64,000 nt of DNA from NCBI GenBank assembly GCA_963575745.1, contig CAUYUJ010020560.1:346001-410000 (forward strand), read 5' to 3'. How positions within the stretch are numbered: the stretch's first letter is position 1; the number at the start of each line of letters is the position of its first letter. Below the pieces are notes generated by a model, which saw only the letters and a program-made list of their open reading frames with translations, was not told where the DNA came from and did not search any database. Below are positions 6,355-16,376 of this stretch, piece after piece. A program made the translations under genes and the position numbers. The stretch is from Prorocentrum cordatum (Eukaryota; Sar; Dinophyceae; Prorocentrales; Prorocentraceae).

Positions 6355-8507
6355 ATGATGATGTGTCGTTTGCTATTCCTGCCTGTGTTTCTCGCAATGG
6401 GGATTCGGCAACAGCTTGGCCTGACGAGCAAGTCAACAAAAGTGATTGGCCGCTCGAAATTTTCGAAGGCTGTGAAACCTACCGTCGGCACCGATCTGTC
6501 TGAGTGGTTGCGTTCAAAATACAAGCGAGGCCAATTGTCAGCTAAAGATGTGAGGGTGGCGGCTTCAAAAGAGAAGGATGGGGATGTTCACATGTCACGT
6601 TGTGGTTCGTCTGGCAAGCACGAGAGAAACATTTCCAGAGATTTAATTCGTTGCCTTTCGAAGAGATCTGAAAGGCCACCCGTTTACGTTGCCAAGTGTG
6701 TGTTTTGGGACCCTCTCAATGCGGAGTCATTCGAAGATGACGTATTTTTCCAGTTGCCGCACGAAATAATGGAATACGAGATTGACAAACATGGCGTCGA
6801 TCATTTTACGCATATCGAAGATGACCACCCCGTTTTTCGGATTCGTGAAGAGTGGTGTCAGCGAGTTGACTTACATCCAGATGCGGCCAGTTCTGTTGTT
6901 CCAATTTCTGTGTGGGGCGATTCTGCTGGGTTCTTGACGCGCGACAGCATCTATCTTATGTTGTGGGGCCCAATCGGCGGGGCTGACCGCGCCCGACACT
7001 GGTTCGCATCGTGGGGAAAGCGAGTGTGTTGCGGTTGTGGGTGCCACGGACGGCACACATTCGATTCCTTTGTTCGGGTTCTGGTGTGGGCGATGCAGGT
7101 CTCCCTGACAGGCAAGTGGCCATCGACGAGGCATGACGGAGTCCGCTTTGCAGACTCCGAGCTGCCAGGCCGCGGGGACATGTACCTTGCATCCCGCTCC
7201 CCCTCGTCCTCCCCCTCCTCCTCCCCGCCCCCGCATGTAGGCCTAATCTCAGGTGAGGTCACAGTATCGGTAACTGCTTGGCAGCATTCCCCCTCCGCTG
7301 GGGGGAGGGGGGAATGCTTAACAGATCCTAAGATGCATCGACCTCTGACGGCTCTTGCCTTGCCTTACCTTGCCTCATCTTCATGCCACTCCCCGTCGCC
7401 CGCCCCTCCCTTTTTCTCCACAACACACATCTCGTTTTCAAAAATATCCCCCAAAATGGGCGGGCGAGGGGGCGGGGGGGAGTAAGGTACAAGTCCCTGA
7501 GCAGCTCCAGGTGACAGATGGCGGGCCGCAAGAGCTCGCAAAGGAGATTCGCTTCGGGTGCGCATGGGCGTGTGCCAAAAAAAGGGTGATTGGTCATGGA
7601 TGCAACAATTTCTCGGCGTATCTGGGTGGGGCGGGGAAGGCGACAATAAAATTGTATGTTGGAAATGCAAAGCTGGCTATAACACGGAATTCCCCTACAC
7701 AGATGCGTCCCTCGCGGCCGCATGGCGGACGACTTCTGTTTCCGACCTCTCGTTTCGACTTGAAATGCTATCTGGCCTTCGATATGCGAGCCCCTTCTGG
7801 AGCATACCAGGCATTATATTGGACTACGTGACTATAGATTTAATGCACGCAGGGGACCTCGGGTGTTTGCAATATTTTCTCGCCAACGTATTGCTCGAGA
7901 TTTTTGATCGCATGGGCGGTGTTGTCTCGCGCCCGTGTGGGACATTAGGCCACTTAACGCTCTTGATGTCGATTTGTTCTAAGAGCCTTGGTTTGGAGAG
8001 CCCGCCATGGAATTGGATCACAATGACTATGATCAAGACAAGTGGGAAAAACCCGAAAATGAAGTTGAAGGCGTCTGAAACCCGCAGGCTGCTAAAATGC
8101 ACGCGGCTCCTCATTGAGCGGTTCTTCCCCCCCGAGATGCCCACGAACAGCTGGTTTTCGATTGTGTGGATGCTGTTCATCATATATACGTTGAACTGCA
8201 CCGATGGGACCGCTATGCTTCGCCGCCGAAGTGTGCAAGATGGGCGCGTGTGTTTGTCACGCTTTACGGTGAACTTAACAAATGGGCAGTGGCAGAGAAT
8301 TTAAATGGATCTTTCACGCGGTATAAATTTTACCCGAAGTTCCACCAATTCGTTGAATTGTTCGAAAGAGAGGTGCCAAAGTATGGGTCGGCAGCTGATT
8401 TTTGGTGCTGCGCCGACGAATCGGCGATAGGTGATGCAATTCATGTGGCCGAGCGCTGTCACGCAAAGTACTTGCACAGGTCAATCATATGCAGGCACCG
8501 CCTGTGA
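6355..8507 (+). pseudogene. Transposase-like gene of a dinoflagellate family, broken by insertion and two frameshifts
   Basis: The product must be read in pieces: 6355-7182; an insertion at 7182-7486; about 7487-7583 in a second frame; 7584 to about 8130 back in the first frame; about 8131-8507 in the third. Each change after the insertion falls in a 7-base homopolymer (A7 at 7577-7583, C7 at 8127-8133). Ordered motifs match a large dinoflagellate family I know only as transposase-like: QLPHE; VVPISVWGDS (family HGD); LVWAMQVSLTGKWP; KKGDW; CWKC and YTD with WR; DLMHAGDLG; SPPKCARWARVF; YPKFHQF; FWCCADES. Asp of WGDS, Asp of DLMHAGDLG and Glu of DES are plausible members of a DDE-type site; this is inference. 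The family would bind and cut transposon ends in the nucleus. As shown it cannot make a full protein unless the homopolymers are sequencing errors and the insertion is spliced out. Confidence 0.75.
7182..7490 (+). mobile_element. Introner-like insertion with inverted ends in transposase-like gene
   Basis: The left end reads GTACCTTGCATCCCGCTCCC and the reverse complement of the right end reads GTACCTTACTCCCCCCCGCC, so the ends form an imperfect inverted repeat of about 25 bases. GTAC occurs at both edges, as a target duplication would. Cutting from 7182 to 7486 removes a segment that begins GT and ends AG. Inside is a strong hairpin, AGCATTCCCCC...GGGGGAATGCT, at 7282-7318. Its sequence does not fit the protein family, while both flanks do. 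Exact GT-AG excision leaves the frame off by one, so either the splice point or a homopolymer count is wrong. Confidence 0.6.
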
Positions 8508-8700
8508 GAAAAACAATAGCTTACCCACGCGTATGGCATTTGGTCATCACGTGGTCGCTGCAAAAAATGAAGGGAATCCTGAGTCTCTATCCTCTATAAT
8601 CCGCTTGGCTCCGCCGTGGCCTTCCGCCCCGTCGTTCCCCCTGGCGCTCACTGTTTGGGATCCACGCGTTTGTTCCCCTTAACTGTGGGCGTCCCTTTAA
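8508..8700. other. 3' flank of transposase-like gene
   Basis: No recognisable coding continuation; the family normally ends near this point. No inverted repeat paired with the 5' side of the cluster was found by eye. Confidence 0.5.
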
Positions 8701-8990
8701 GTAGCTTCCTTTTGGCACTAGGTGTACATTATGTATATGTATATGTTTATGTGTAAATATGTATGCATATATGTATGTGTATGTGTTTGTATGTCTATGT
8801 AAATGATTATGTGCGGATACGCATGCATATCACGCACGTGCATACACGCACGTACGCGTATGAACGTGTATATATATGCATATATATGAATATATATATA
8901 TATACACCATATACCACAGTTATATGCCTTAAGATATACATAGTTATGTATATATTATATTATATTATATATGCACATGTATGTGCGTAT
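8701..8990. repeat. TATATG/ATGTAT simple-repeat tract
   Basis: About 290 bases of degenerate (ATGTAT)n, (TA)n and CACGTACG-like steps. It is strongly AT-rich and the frames through it are low complexity. No gene. Confidence 0.9.
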
Positions 8991-8993
8991 ACA

Positions 8994-9215
8994 TCACGAT
9001 CGTGGGTGCTCGACCACGATCGTGAATCCTCGATCGCGATCGTGGATCTTTGACCACGATCGTGGATCCCCGTTCTACGATCGGGGATATCAGGATCCGC
9101 GATCACGATCGTGGATCCTCGATCACGATCGTGGATCCACGATCTACGATCGGGGATTTCAAGATCCACGATCACGATCGTGGATCCGCGATCATGATCG
9201 TGGATCCACGATAAA
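8994..9215. repeat. Palindromic ATCACGATCGTGGAT satellite
   Basis: Dense repeats of CACGATCGTGGATC with a higher-order period of 69 bp: CGTGGATCC landmarks at 9061, 9130 and 9199, with a variant CTACGATCGGGGAT in each unit. Nearly every unit is itself a palindrome centred on CGATCG, so the array could fold in many registers. GATC sites are extremely dense. Confidence 0.9.
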
Positions 9216-9379
9216 GAACGTTGATCGGAAGCCCAGGGTAGGGAGGGCGGCGGAGTGTAAACTCGCTGGCTCCAAGTGGTGATTCATACACCGCCAACCT
9301 CCCCTGAGGCCCAGGAATTAACCATTGGAAGGTGTCTGTATTTTTGAAAGAACGTGTTCTACCGCTGCTGGCGGAAAAA

Positions 9380-9590
9380 CCGGGGAGGGGTACTACCAAC
9401 TCGAACCCCCCCCTCCCCCCCTCTCCGGAAAACTGGGGGGGTTCACTACCGGTTCGAACCCCTCCCCCCCCCAGTCCATCATGAAAAGGAGGGGGGGTAC
9501 TACTGGTTCGAACCCCCCCCCGTCGAAAATCGGGGGGGGTCACTACCGGCTCGAACCCCCCCTCCCCCATTCGAAAGCCGGGGGGGGTGC
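9380..9590 (+). repeat. Forward GGTTCGAACC units flanking minisatellite
   Basis: Four units at roughly 9385, 9440, 9497 and 9538, each built on CACTACCGGTTCGAACCCCC between C and G runs. Two reverse-oriented units lie at 10227 and 10278 on the other side of the minisatellite, giving an inverted arrangement. Confidence 0.8.
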
Positions 9591-10185
9591 GTACAGTGGT
9601 ACAGTGGTGGGGACGGTGGTGGTGGGGACAGTAGTGAGGGGACAGCGGGACAGTGGTGGGGACAGTGGGACAGTGGTGGGGACGGTATTGGGGGGGACAG
9701 TGGTGAGGACAATGGTGGGAACAGTGGGGACGGTGGGACAGTGGTGGGGACGGTGGTGGTGGGGACAGTGGTGTGGGGACAGTGGGAATGTGGTGGAATC
9801 AGTGGGACAGTGGAGGGTACAGTGGTGGTGGGGACAGTGGTGAAGGCGGTGGCGAGGACGGCGGTGGGACAATGGGACAGAGGTACAGTGGGGACAGTGG
9901 TGGGACAGTTGGGAGGGACAGTGGTGGGAACAGTCGGACAGCTCAGTGGGACAGCGGAGGAGTCAGTGGGACAGTGGGGACAATGGGGATAGTCGGGCAG
10001 TGGATGGGGCCGTAGAGAGAATGGAGAGAGTGGAACCGTGGTGGGAACAGTGGTGGGGACAGTGGGGACAGTGCGACGGTGGTGGGGGCACTGGTGGGGA
10101 CAGTAGGGACGGTGGTGGAACCAGCGGGGACAGTGGTGGTGAGGACAGTGGTGCTGGGAACAACAATGGGGGATGTGGTGCGGAC
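9590..10185 (+). repeat. GGGACAGTGGTG minisatellite
   Basis: About 600 bases of GGGACAGTGG, GTGGGGACAGT and GGTGGG units in irregular order, with hardly any non-G purine or pyrimidine variation. All open frames are Gly/Thr/Val repeats and are not genes. Confidence 0.95.
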
Positions 10186-10214
10186 GGTGGTAGGGACCGG
10201 GAGTCGTTTGCTGG

Positions 10215-10310
10215 CGGTGAGGGGGGGGGAGGGGTTCGAACCGGTAGTGACCCCCCTCCGGTTTTCGAGGGGGGGGGGTTCGAACCTGTAGTGACCCCCC
10301 CCGGTTTTCG
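10215..10310 (-). repeat. Reverse GGTTCGAACC units flanking minisatellite
   Basis: GGTTCGAACCGGTAGTGACC at about 10228 and a second variant at about 10279 are reverse complements of the units at 9380-9590. Together they frame the minisatellite like long terminal inverted repeats. Confidence 0.8.
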
Positions 10311-10353
10311 AGGGGGAGGGGGGGGGGGGTAGGGGAGGGGGGTTTTGCCGGGG

Positions 10354-10384
<31 letters not shown>

Positions 10385-10445
10385 ATTTTCGGAGGGGGGG
10401 GGGACCCCCAGGTTCCAGAGGAAGAGGGGGGGGAATTTTCCAAAG
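10311..10445 (+). repeat. Poly-G tract
   Basis: G-runs with very few interruptions, including an unbroken run of over 30 G at about 10351-10384. It could form quadruplexes and its length may be unreliable in an assembly. Confidence 0.9.
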
Positions 10446-11157
10446 TAAAGCGGCGGTGGATCACGCTCTCTCGCATGTGTGTGTATATATATATATATAT
10501 AGAGAGAGAGTCTGGCGGAACAAGGATGGGTATTGCAGCATTAGCGGTGTGCGATTTTGCTGTTGGCCCTCTCCGACCTTGGTCTTCCCCACCCCCTGAA
10601 TCCTTCCCCGCTGCCCGTTGCCTGTCGGTTCCAATCTGCCGTTTCCTTGATTTTCTGAAATCTGCCTGTCCCCTCCAAACCACGTGCCGCCCCACGTCAT
10701 TTTCGACCTGGCCAAGCACTTTTTCTCCTACTCGGCCTCGTCGTGATCAGCCCTGTCCTCCTCCTCATCCTCCTCCTCCACCACCGCCTCCTTTTCCGCC
10801 ATTCCTCATCGTCCTCCCCTCCGCTCACCACCCCCACATCCCCCCCCCTCCCTTCTATCCTCCCCATCCTGTTAGCATCCACATTCCCTTCCTGCTCTCG
10901 CGCCTCCCTCCCCCTCCTCCTCCTCCTCCTCCCCCCGCCCCCTCCCGGGCCTGGACTCCGAATCAAGCCCGGGTGGGCCAGCGACGCGCCTCGAGCAGTC
11001 GGCTAAAGTGGAAGGGCGCAGGCGAGCACTGGCAGGTCTTGCCCTCGAAAATTGCGGGCACTGCTAGGCTTCCATCGCAGGAGCAGGGCGAAAGGGCTGG
11101 CGGTGTTCGGGGGAATCCGGGGCGATTGGGCTCTGCCACGGTTTCGGGTGTTCAGGA
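10446..11157. other. Non-coding stretch with TA/GA microsatellite and CT-rich block
   Basis: A (TA)8(GA)4 microsatellite lies at 10484-10510. Positions 10745-10950 are CTCCTC/CCCTCC-rich. Long frames here are Pro/Ser or Arg/Gly low complexity. No gene supported. Confidence 0.7.
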
Positions 11158-11440
11158 GTGCACATTCCGTTCTTCCTGGTGACCCAAAAGGGGGTCCCGG
11201 TGAAAGAGGGTGGTGCAATAGATTTGGGGCAATTGTGCTGTAAATGTATTGCGCCAGAGAGTTGTATTGCAATGAAATGCGATTCACGTATTGCACGCGA
11301 AAATCCAGCAATACACTTGCGCACCAGATTGTATTGTACACACCAAATATTTTGCAACTACATATATCCACTGCACCAAATCAATTGCACCGCCCCCGTT
11401 TCGCTGGACCCCGATGCGATGCGATGCAATGCGACCACGG
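11158..11440. repeat. Cluster of TTGCAAT/ATTGTA-like motifs
   Basis: An AT-richer island with many spaced copies of TGTATTGC, TTGTATTG, GCAATACA and ATTGCACC on both strands, spaced roughly 20-30 bases. It ends with GCGATGCGATGCAATGCGA. It may be a decayed tandem repeat. No coding signal. Confidence 0.6.
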
Positions 11441-11677
11441 TTGCGGACAGGGTCCGGGCCTACTCAAGACCGGGTGGGCGAGGCCGTGGCCTCGGGAATC
11501 TGGTGTGTCTGGACAACAGGCAATGCGAGACCAAATGCGCAAAAAATTCAGAGAAGGGACGGAGGGAGGATGGTACTTGGGGTCGGTCGAGTCAGCCTGT
11601 GTGGGAAGGAAGGGGGAGGAAGAGGAGGAAGTCCTTGGTGTCGGTGTCGACGTGGGATGTCTCGCTGGGCGTTCGCG

Positions 11678-12280
11678 TCATTGGCTTCGGTTCTGGGTGT
11701 CTGCTGGTGTGGGGTCGACGTAATGGTGCTCGATAACCGTCCACGTTTCGGTGTCCTGTGCTGCTTGAATACATGTAATGTCGGTTGGTTCTCCTGTCGC
11801 GCAGGTATGTGCGGTCGGTCGAAGAAGGGCTGGTCTGCGATGACGTAGACAAGTGTTGATTTCGTCGTCCCAACGTTTGTGTTGACGACCGTGCTGCCTC
11901 TGTCTTCGTTGCCGTGGGTTGAGGCCTGGTCGCCATTGCAACACTTGCCGTGTCCAACGTCTTTGGGTGTGGTTTGCGACTCTTGAAGCCATTCGCCATA
12001 CTTTTCGCTTGTGGACCATCTCCCAATAGTCGATGCGGTGGAGCTTCGTGAGGTATTCTGCACGTCGTGTCGCTCGCTGTATATACTCTACCCAGGGTTA
12101 TTCCAGGTCTGTTGTAGTGCTGATTCCGCCGTCTTCACTGTGCACGTCAGGTGTGGCAGGTGTGTAGCGCTGGGGCGGATTGCTGCCTGCGTCGTCGCTA
12201 GTGCTGTTGCTGCAGTGGTCGTTGTTTGGTGCGTCGTTGCCTGGTGGTCGTGTTTTCGGTGGACCCCCTTCAGGGTCAAC
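11678..12280 (-). pseudogene. 3' fragment of a LINE endonuclease/reverse-transcriptase ORF
   Basis: Read on the minus strand. The open frame from 12019 to 11678 and its in-frame extension upstream give, in order, PWVEYIQRATRRAE, HRIDYWEMVHKRKVWRMA, QRRWTRQVLQWRPG, KRWDDEI and TETWTVIEHHYV. This is the C-terminal tail of the LINE-type retrotransposon ORF common in dinoflagellates, downstream of the reverse-transcriptase core. One in-frame TAA (plus-strand 12098-12100) interrupts it just before PWVEYIQ. The acidic, low-complexity stretch upstream (about 12280-12105) fits the linker of that family. No reverse-transcriptase core is present, so this is a 5'-truncated copy, as LINE insertion often leaves. 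It is inactive. Confidence 0.75.
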
Positions 12281-14609
12281 CAGAGTTCTTAAGGTTGCTG
12301 GATGATCCTGGACGCCAAGCGCAGCAACAAAAAGGCTTCAGGCGCCCAGACTGAGGCTGCATGGGAGAAGGCGCGCCGAAACACGATAAGCGCCTCAACA
12401 GTCCAGCTTTAAGCGTTCGACACGTTGGGAACTCGGCAAAATGGATGTTTGAACACACGTGGCCAACTACATGTTGCAATCTCGAAAATACCAAACGAAC
12501 AACCAACATTTTCGTTTGAAACCTTACACAACGACGAAATGGTGAGCTGATAGTTCATCCGGTAAAGAGGCAAGACCATGAGACTGGAAACAACAGGAGA
12601 AGTACCCACGAAACTCGGTGTAGGAACGCTCAGACCTCCAGGGGGAGCTCTATGCAGCACTGTGGGGCTCTGCGTTTCGTTGGTGCAGTAGACACTGGAA
12701 AGCGCGAGCCTCAGCGAGAATGGGGTAATGCACAATGAACGGAACTGGAGACACTAACCCCTGGCTTTGATGGGGAAAGCACCAGAAACTAAACGCTACA
12801 TCTGAATGCACATTGTCAATGTGACAAGCCTGCTGATGGTCCTTCTTTGAAGCTTGCACCAGATTTGAAAGTTTGAGAGCCTGTGCAACGGTCGACAACC
12901 AGACGCGTTTGCAAGTTGTTTCCTGACGCAAGCTCCATACAATGCGAAACACACAACCGATGAAGGGAATACGTAGCTGCGGCGCCCTGAAATTGAATAT
13001 ATGAACATTTGAGCGAGTCGTACGTTACTCAGCGTATACTGTTTCGAGCTTCAAGCCCTCTCACACATTGTTCCCTGTCAAACTGACGGACCATCAAACT
13101 GACTGACTCCCGCGAATGGCGAATCCGAACGCCCTATGCGGAAACATCATAATCAAAATCCTCCCTTCCCTCCCTACTGCCATGGCCGCCCAAGATCAAT
13201 CAGCATCGCGTCGGGAAACATCGGATCGAATCGGAATGCGCGCCTGAGGGCCGCATCGGCATGGAGTCCAGAATCGCATCGGATCGGCCGCACCAGGATA
13301 CACCTCTGTGCTGTGCCAAGCACCAGGCCGCTTAGGATCGCAAGGAATCGAAACCGAATCCGATCGGGCTGGGTGAGCTCGGCGTCGCGTCGGACCGATC
13401 GAGGTGAGATGGGCCCTGGTCCCCGCTCAACCTTTGGAGCTCCCTGCCTCCAGGACCAACAACGTGCACCAATCCTTTCGGAGCCTCGGCCGCCACCGTT
13501 CAATGAAACCACTCCATGGGGACCAAGGTCCGCTACGCCGCGTGGTCCAACATCGGGCGCAGTGAGCCCCGAGGATCGAAGCCCAGACTCGGGCGCAAAC
13601 TAAGATGGTTTATGGGTCCATGGATTTGGCGCGTGGGCGCAAGATCGACGGATCGAGGACAGTGCTCCCCCACACATGGCGCCAGTGCCGCCTGACTTGG
13701 CGACGGAGCGCGTCAATGTTGTATGGAAACGGGGCCCGTCGCAACTCCACTTAATTACCCAAATCCATATTTGCGCTTCCTCGACAGACCCAGCATGGCA
13801 TAACAACGAACAGAAACCAATGTTGGGAGCCTGGACATGGGCTGGGCACCAACACCAACACGGGCGGGGCCTCCGCCGGGGGAAAACAATCATGGGAAAG
13901 TGGTGCTGGTGAGAATCTCTCGGCCACCGGAGAAGCACGAATAGTCACCGAGATCAGGATTATCTTCACGCACTGGAGGCAATCGCCGATACTGGTGTTG
14001 GTGCCGACCTCTAGGCCTCCGACATTGCGCTCACCAACGCTTCGTCCCTCGACTCAGCTCCATGCACATGCTGTTTGTTGTGGGCGCCCGTGGGCGACGG
14101 CGGTACTTACAGAGCGAGTCAGAGCTCGTACTGGACATCCGTGGCGATGGAAAACATGCGGGCACGGCGTCTGATGAGAAAACGCACGGGCTGAATACGA
14201 AACTTTCAACGGCACGAGAGATCAAAGCCACTGGGACGGGCGCGAGCCCAAGCCGTGCTTGCACGTTGATTCAACGGCGCGGCTTCCAAGAAGCTTACAG
14301 TCGCCACAGCGGACAGTGCATTACAGTGCAATCGCGCAGCGTACGGCAGACAGAGACGATCCTCAGGCTGAGATAACCACCGATATCCGAAATCCTCGAG
14401 GCATGAGGCTTCTTCGCTGCGGGCAGGGAACGGGACGAGACGTGCTGTTTGTCGTGACTGACGCCCCTGCCTCCCCTCCTCTACGAGTCGCTGCTGCACT
14501 CAAGAGATGGCTTCGTTGACGCGCACCTTGCCCCGCCACCTAGAAGCTGCGGCGTCAAAGCAGAGCAGATCCCACTACGAGGGAACACGTCGGTCGAAAG
14601 AGGTCAGTA
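12281..14609. other. Unassigned region
   Basis: No supported gene. Positions 12400-12950 are less GC-rich, and the minus strand there has decayed-looking frames with no motif I recognise. Positions 13200-13390 are rich in ATCGGATCGG/GAATCG steps, also seen at 40350-40510. Nothing else stands out. Confidence 0.5.
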
Positions 14610-14765
14610 AGCAAATCAAGTAGAAAAGGCGTTGGAAGTAGATTGGGCCTCCGCCCGGCCCCTGAAGAGGAGGGAAGAGGTAAAGCCTCTCGACCCTTGA
14701 GGCAGGAAGACGCCTCAAATAGGTTGGGATCTGGGAGTCCCAAAGTGCAAACTTTCAACGGCCGA
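14610..14765. repeat. R5 repeat, copy 1
   Basis: Shares GGCGTTGGAAGTAGATTGGG, a GGAAGACGC block, ATCTGGGAGTC and a TTTCAACGGCCGA block with 51620-51710 and 56640-56866. It is a dispersed short repeat of unknown type. Confidence 0.6.
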
Positions 14766-15104
14766 CGGTCAGCCGCGGCGCTGCGTTGCGGGCCGATTGG
14801 CCCTGTCAGTGGCAGAGGGCACCGGCAAAAGCGTGCTGCGGAATGGCGGAACGAGTCGTGAAAGGTCTGGGCTGCTCTCCCTCCCCAGACATACCGCGCC
14901 TGGCTGTTCTCTCTCACAACGTGGCCAAGGTTGTGGCGGCGCGCAGAGGGTTTGTGGGGTAGGGGGGAAGGCTTCTTAGAAGCAGGGGTGCTTCTAAGGC
15001 GCCTTCTCCCCTCCCCCATACCCCCCTGTGCGCGTGGCTGACACAGTTTGGGACCCTTCCTGGGGGCAAACCGTGCCTCCCGATTCGCTTCATGTCGCAG
15101 CCCT
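14766..15104. other. Unassigned
   Basis: No gene. It contains a short direct echo GAAGCAGGGGTGCTTC at about 14980, matched by GAAGCAGGGGTGCTTC at 55255. Confidence 0.5.
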
Positions 15105-15190
15105 GCAGCCCTGTGAGGGCCCCCCAGAGACAGAAAATGTGCAAACACTTTCCGTCGTGAGGTTTTCACGACGCGAGGATGCCAGGATCC
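15105..15190 (+). repeat. FB-6 repeat, partial copy
   Basis: The right-hand part of the FB-6 family: CCCTGTGAGGGCCCCCCAGAGA followed by TTCCGTCGTGAGGTTTTCACGACGCGAGGA. Related copies lie at 20858, 41683, 43605, 46190 and 52072. Confidence 0.7.
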
Positions 15191-15305
15191 TCCCCCTCCC
15201 CCTCCCCCTCCCCCTCCTTCTCCTCCTCCTCCTCATCATCATCATCATCAGCATCAGCATCAGCATCAGCATCAGCATCAGCATCAGCATCAGCATCAGC
15301 ATCAG

Positions 15306-15353
<48 letters not shown>

Positions 15354-15359
15354 AATCAT

Positions 15360-15390
<31 letters not shown>

Positions 15391-15411
15391 GTCATCATCA
15401 TCATCACCACC

Positions 15412-15458
<47 letters not shown>

Positions 15459-15530
15459 TATCCTTATCCTCATCCTCATCCTCCTCCTCCTCCTCCTCCT
15501 CCTCCTCCTCCCCTCCTCCTCACTCCTCCT
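15191..15530. repeat. CTC / CAG-CAT / CAT microsatellite
   Basis: (CCCTCC)n grades into (CTC)n, then (CAGCAT)n, then (CAT)n with CAC interruptions, then (CTC)n again. It is pure simple sequence; Ile, Ser or Met runs in frames through it are not proteins. Confidence 0.97.
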
Positions 15531-15984
15531 CGTCACGCCCCCGGCCACCTACGGGAACGCCCCCCCACGCTCCATGTGCGTCGCGACACCTCGAACAATC
15601 TACCCTGAGCAAGCATGGAAGGTGACCGTGCACCAGCGGGGGCCAGGGGAGGCGAGAGAGGGGGGAAAGGGGGAGAGGAGGGAGGAAGGCGAAGGAGGGA
15701 GGATGGCAAGAGCAGGGGGGAGGAGGGAGGAGGGGAGGAAGGGAGGAAGGTAGGAGGGAGGAGAGGAGGGCGATTGCAGGAGTGGAGAGGAGAAGGGGGA
15801 GGAGGGAGAAAGGGCAGGGGGAGGGGAGGAGGGAGGGAAACAGTGAGGAGGAGGGGCGAGGAGACGGGGGTGGCAGGAGCCACTCCCAAGAAGGTGCGCG
15901 GAGGCGCGGCGGGGGCGGGATACGTGACGGAGGAGGGGTTTGTCGAAGTGAAGACATCTTGGTGCGCCCTGACTTGGATCGAAG
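15531..15984. repeat. Purine-rich GGAGGGA tract
   Basis: Positions 15640-15880 are almost purely G and A on the plus strand in GGAGG/GGGAGA units. The flanks are unremarkable. No gene. Confidence 0.85.
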
Positions 15985-16099
15985 ATTTCCTCCTCCTCCT
16001 TCTCCTTCTCCTCCTCCTCGTCCTCCGCCTCCCCCCCTCCTCCTCCTCCTCCTCCTCCTCCTCCTGCTCCTCCTGCTCCTCCTCCTCTTTGTCTGATTA
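15985..16099. repeat. CTCCTC tract
   Basis: A pyrimidine-only (CTC)n run with CTT and CTG interruptions. No gene. Confidence 0.9.
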
Positions 16100-16376
16100 G
16101 TATTAGTAGTAGCCTTAGTATTAGTATGATTAACATTGTTATTATTCCTAGTCGTCATTCTTCTTCATACTATGATTAATAAGCGTATTATTCGTGATTT
16201 CCGTAATATTGCGATTCGCATTCGTAGTATTTCTAGTATCATTATTGTGATTGGCATGTTTCATAGTCGTAGTCTCACTAGTATTGTCCGTGTCAGTAAA
16301 ATGTTTAGTAGCCGTCGCATGTTTCTTATGATTGGTCTTCTTATCCTTCGTAATAGTATCCTTGGTATGCGTGTTC
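16100..16376. repeat. Degenerate TAGTATTAGTA repeat
   Basis: Loose repeats of ATTAGTATTAGT, TTCGTAATATT and GTAGTATTTCTAG, AT-rich and flanked on both sides by CTC tracts. It keeps an open frame, but the residues are only Ile/Arg/Ser/Leu. Confidence 0.75.

Noticed and set aside
9440-10300. tRNA genes suggested by GGTTCGAACC
   Set aside because: Only the T-loop-like palindrome is present; no acceptor stem, D-arm or anticodon arm could be folded around it.
9325-10332. Gly/Thr/Val-rich open frames
   Set aside because: They follow the GGGACAGTGG minisatellite; no non-repetitive sequence or start context.
10351-10384. Poly-G run as a telomere or sequencing tail
   Set aside because: It is flanked by GGTTCGAACC repeats and unrelated sequence on both sides, with no telomere-like unit.
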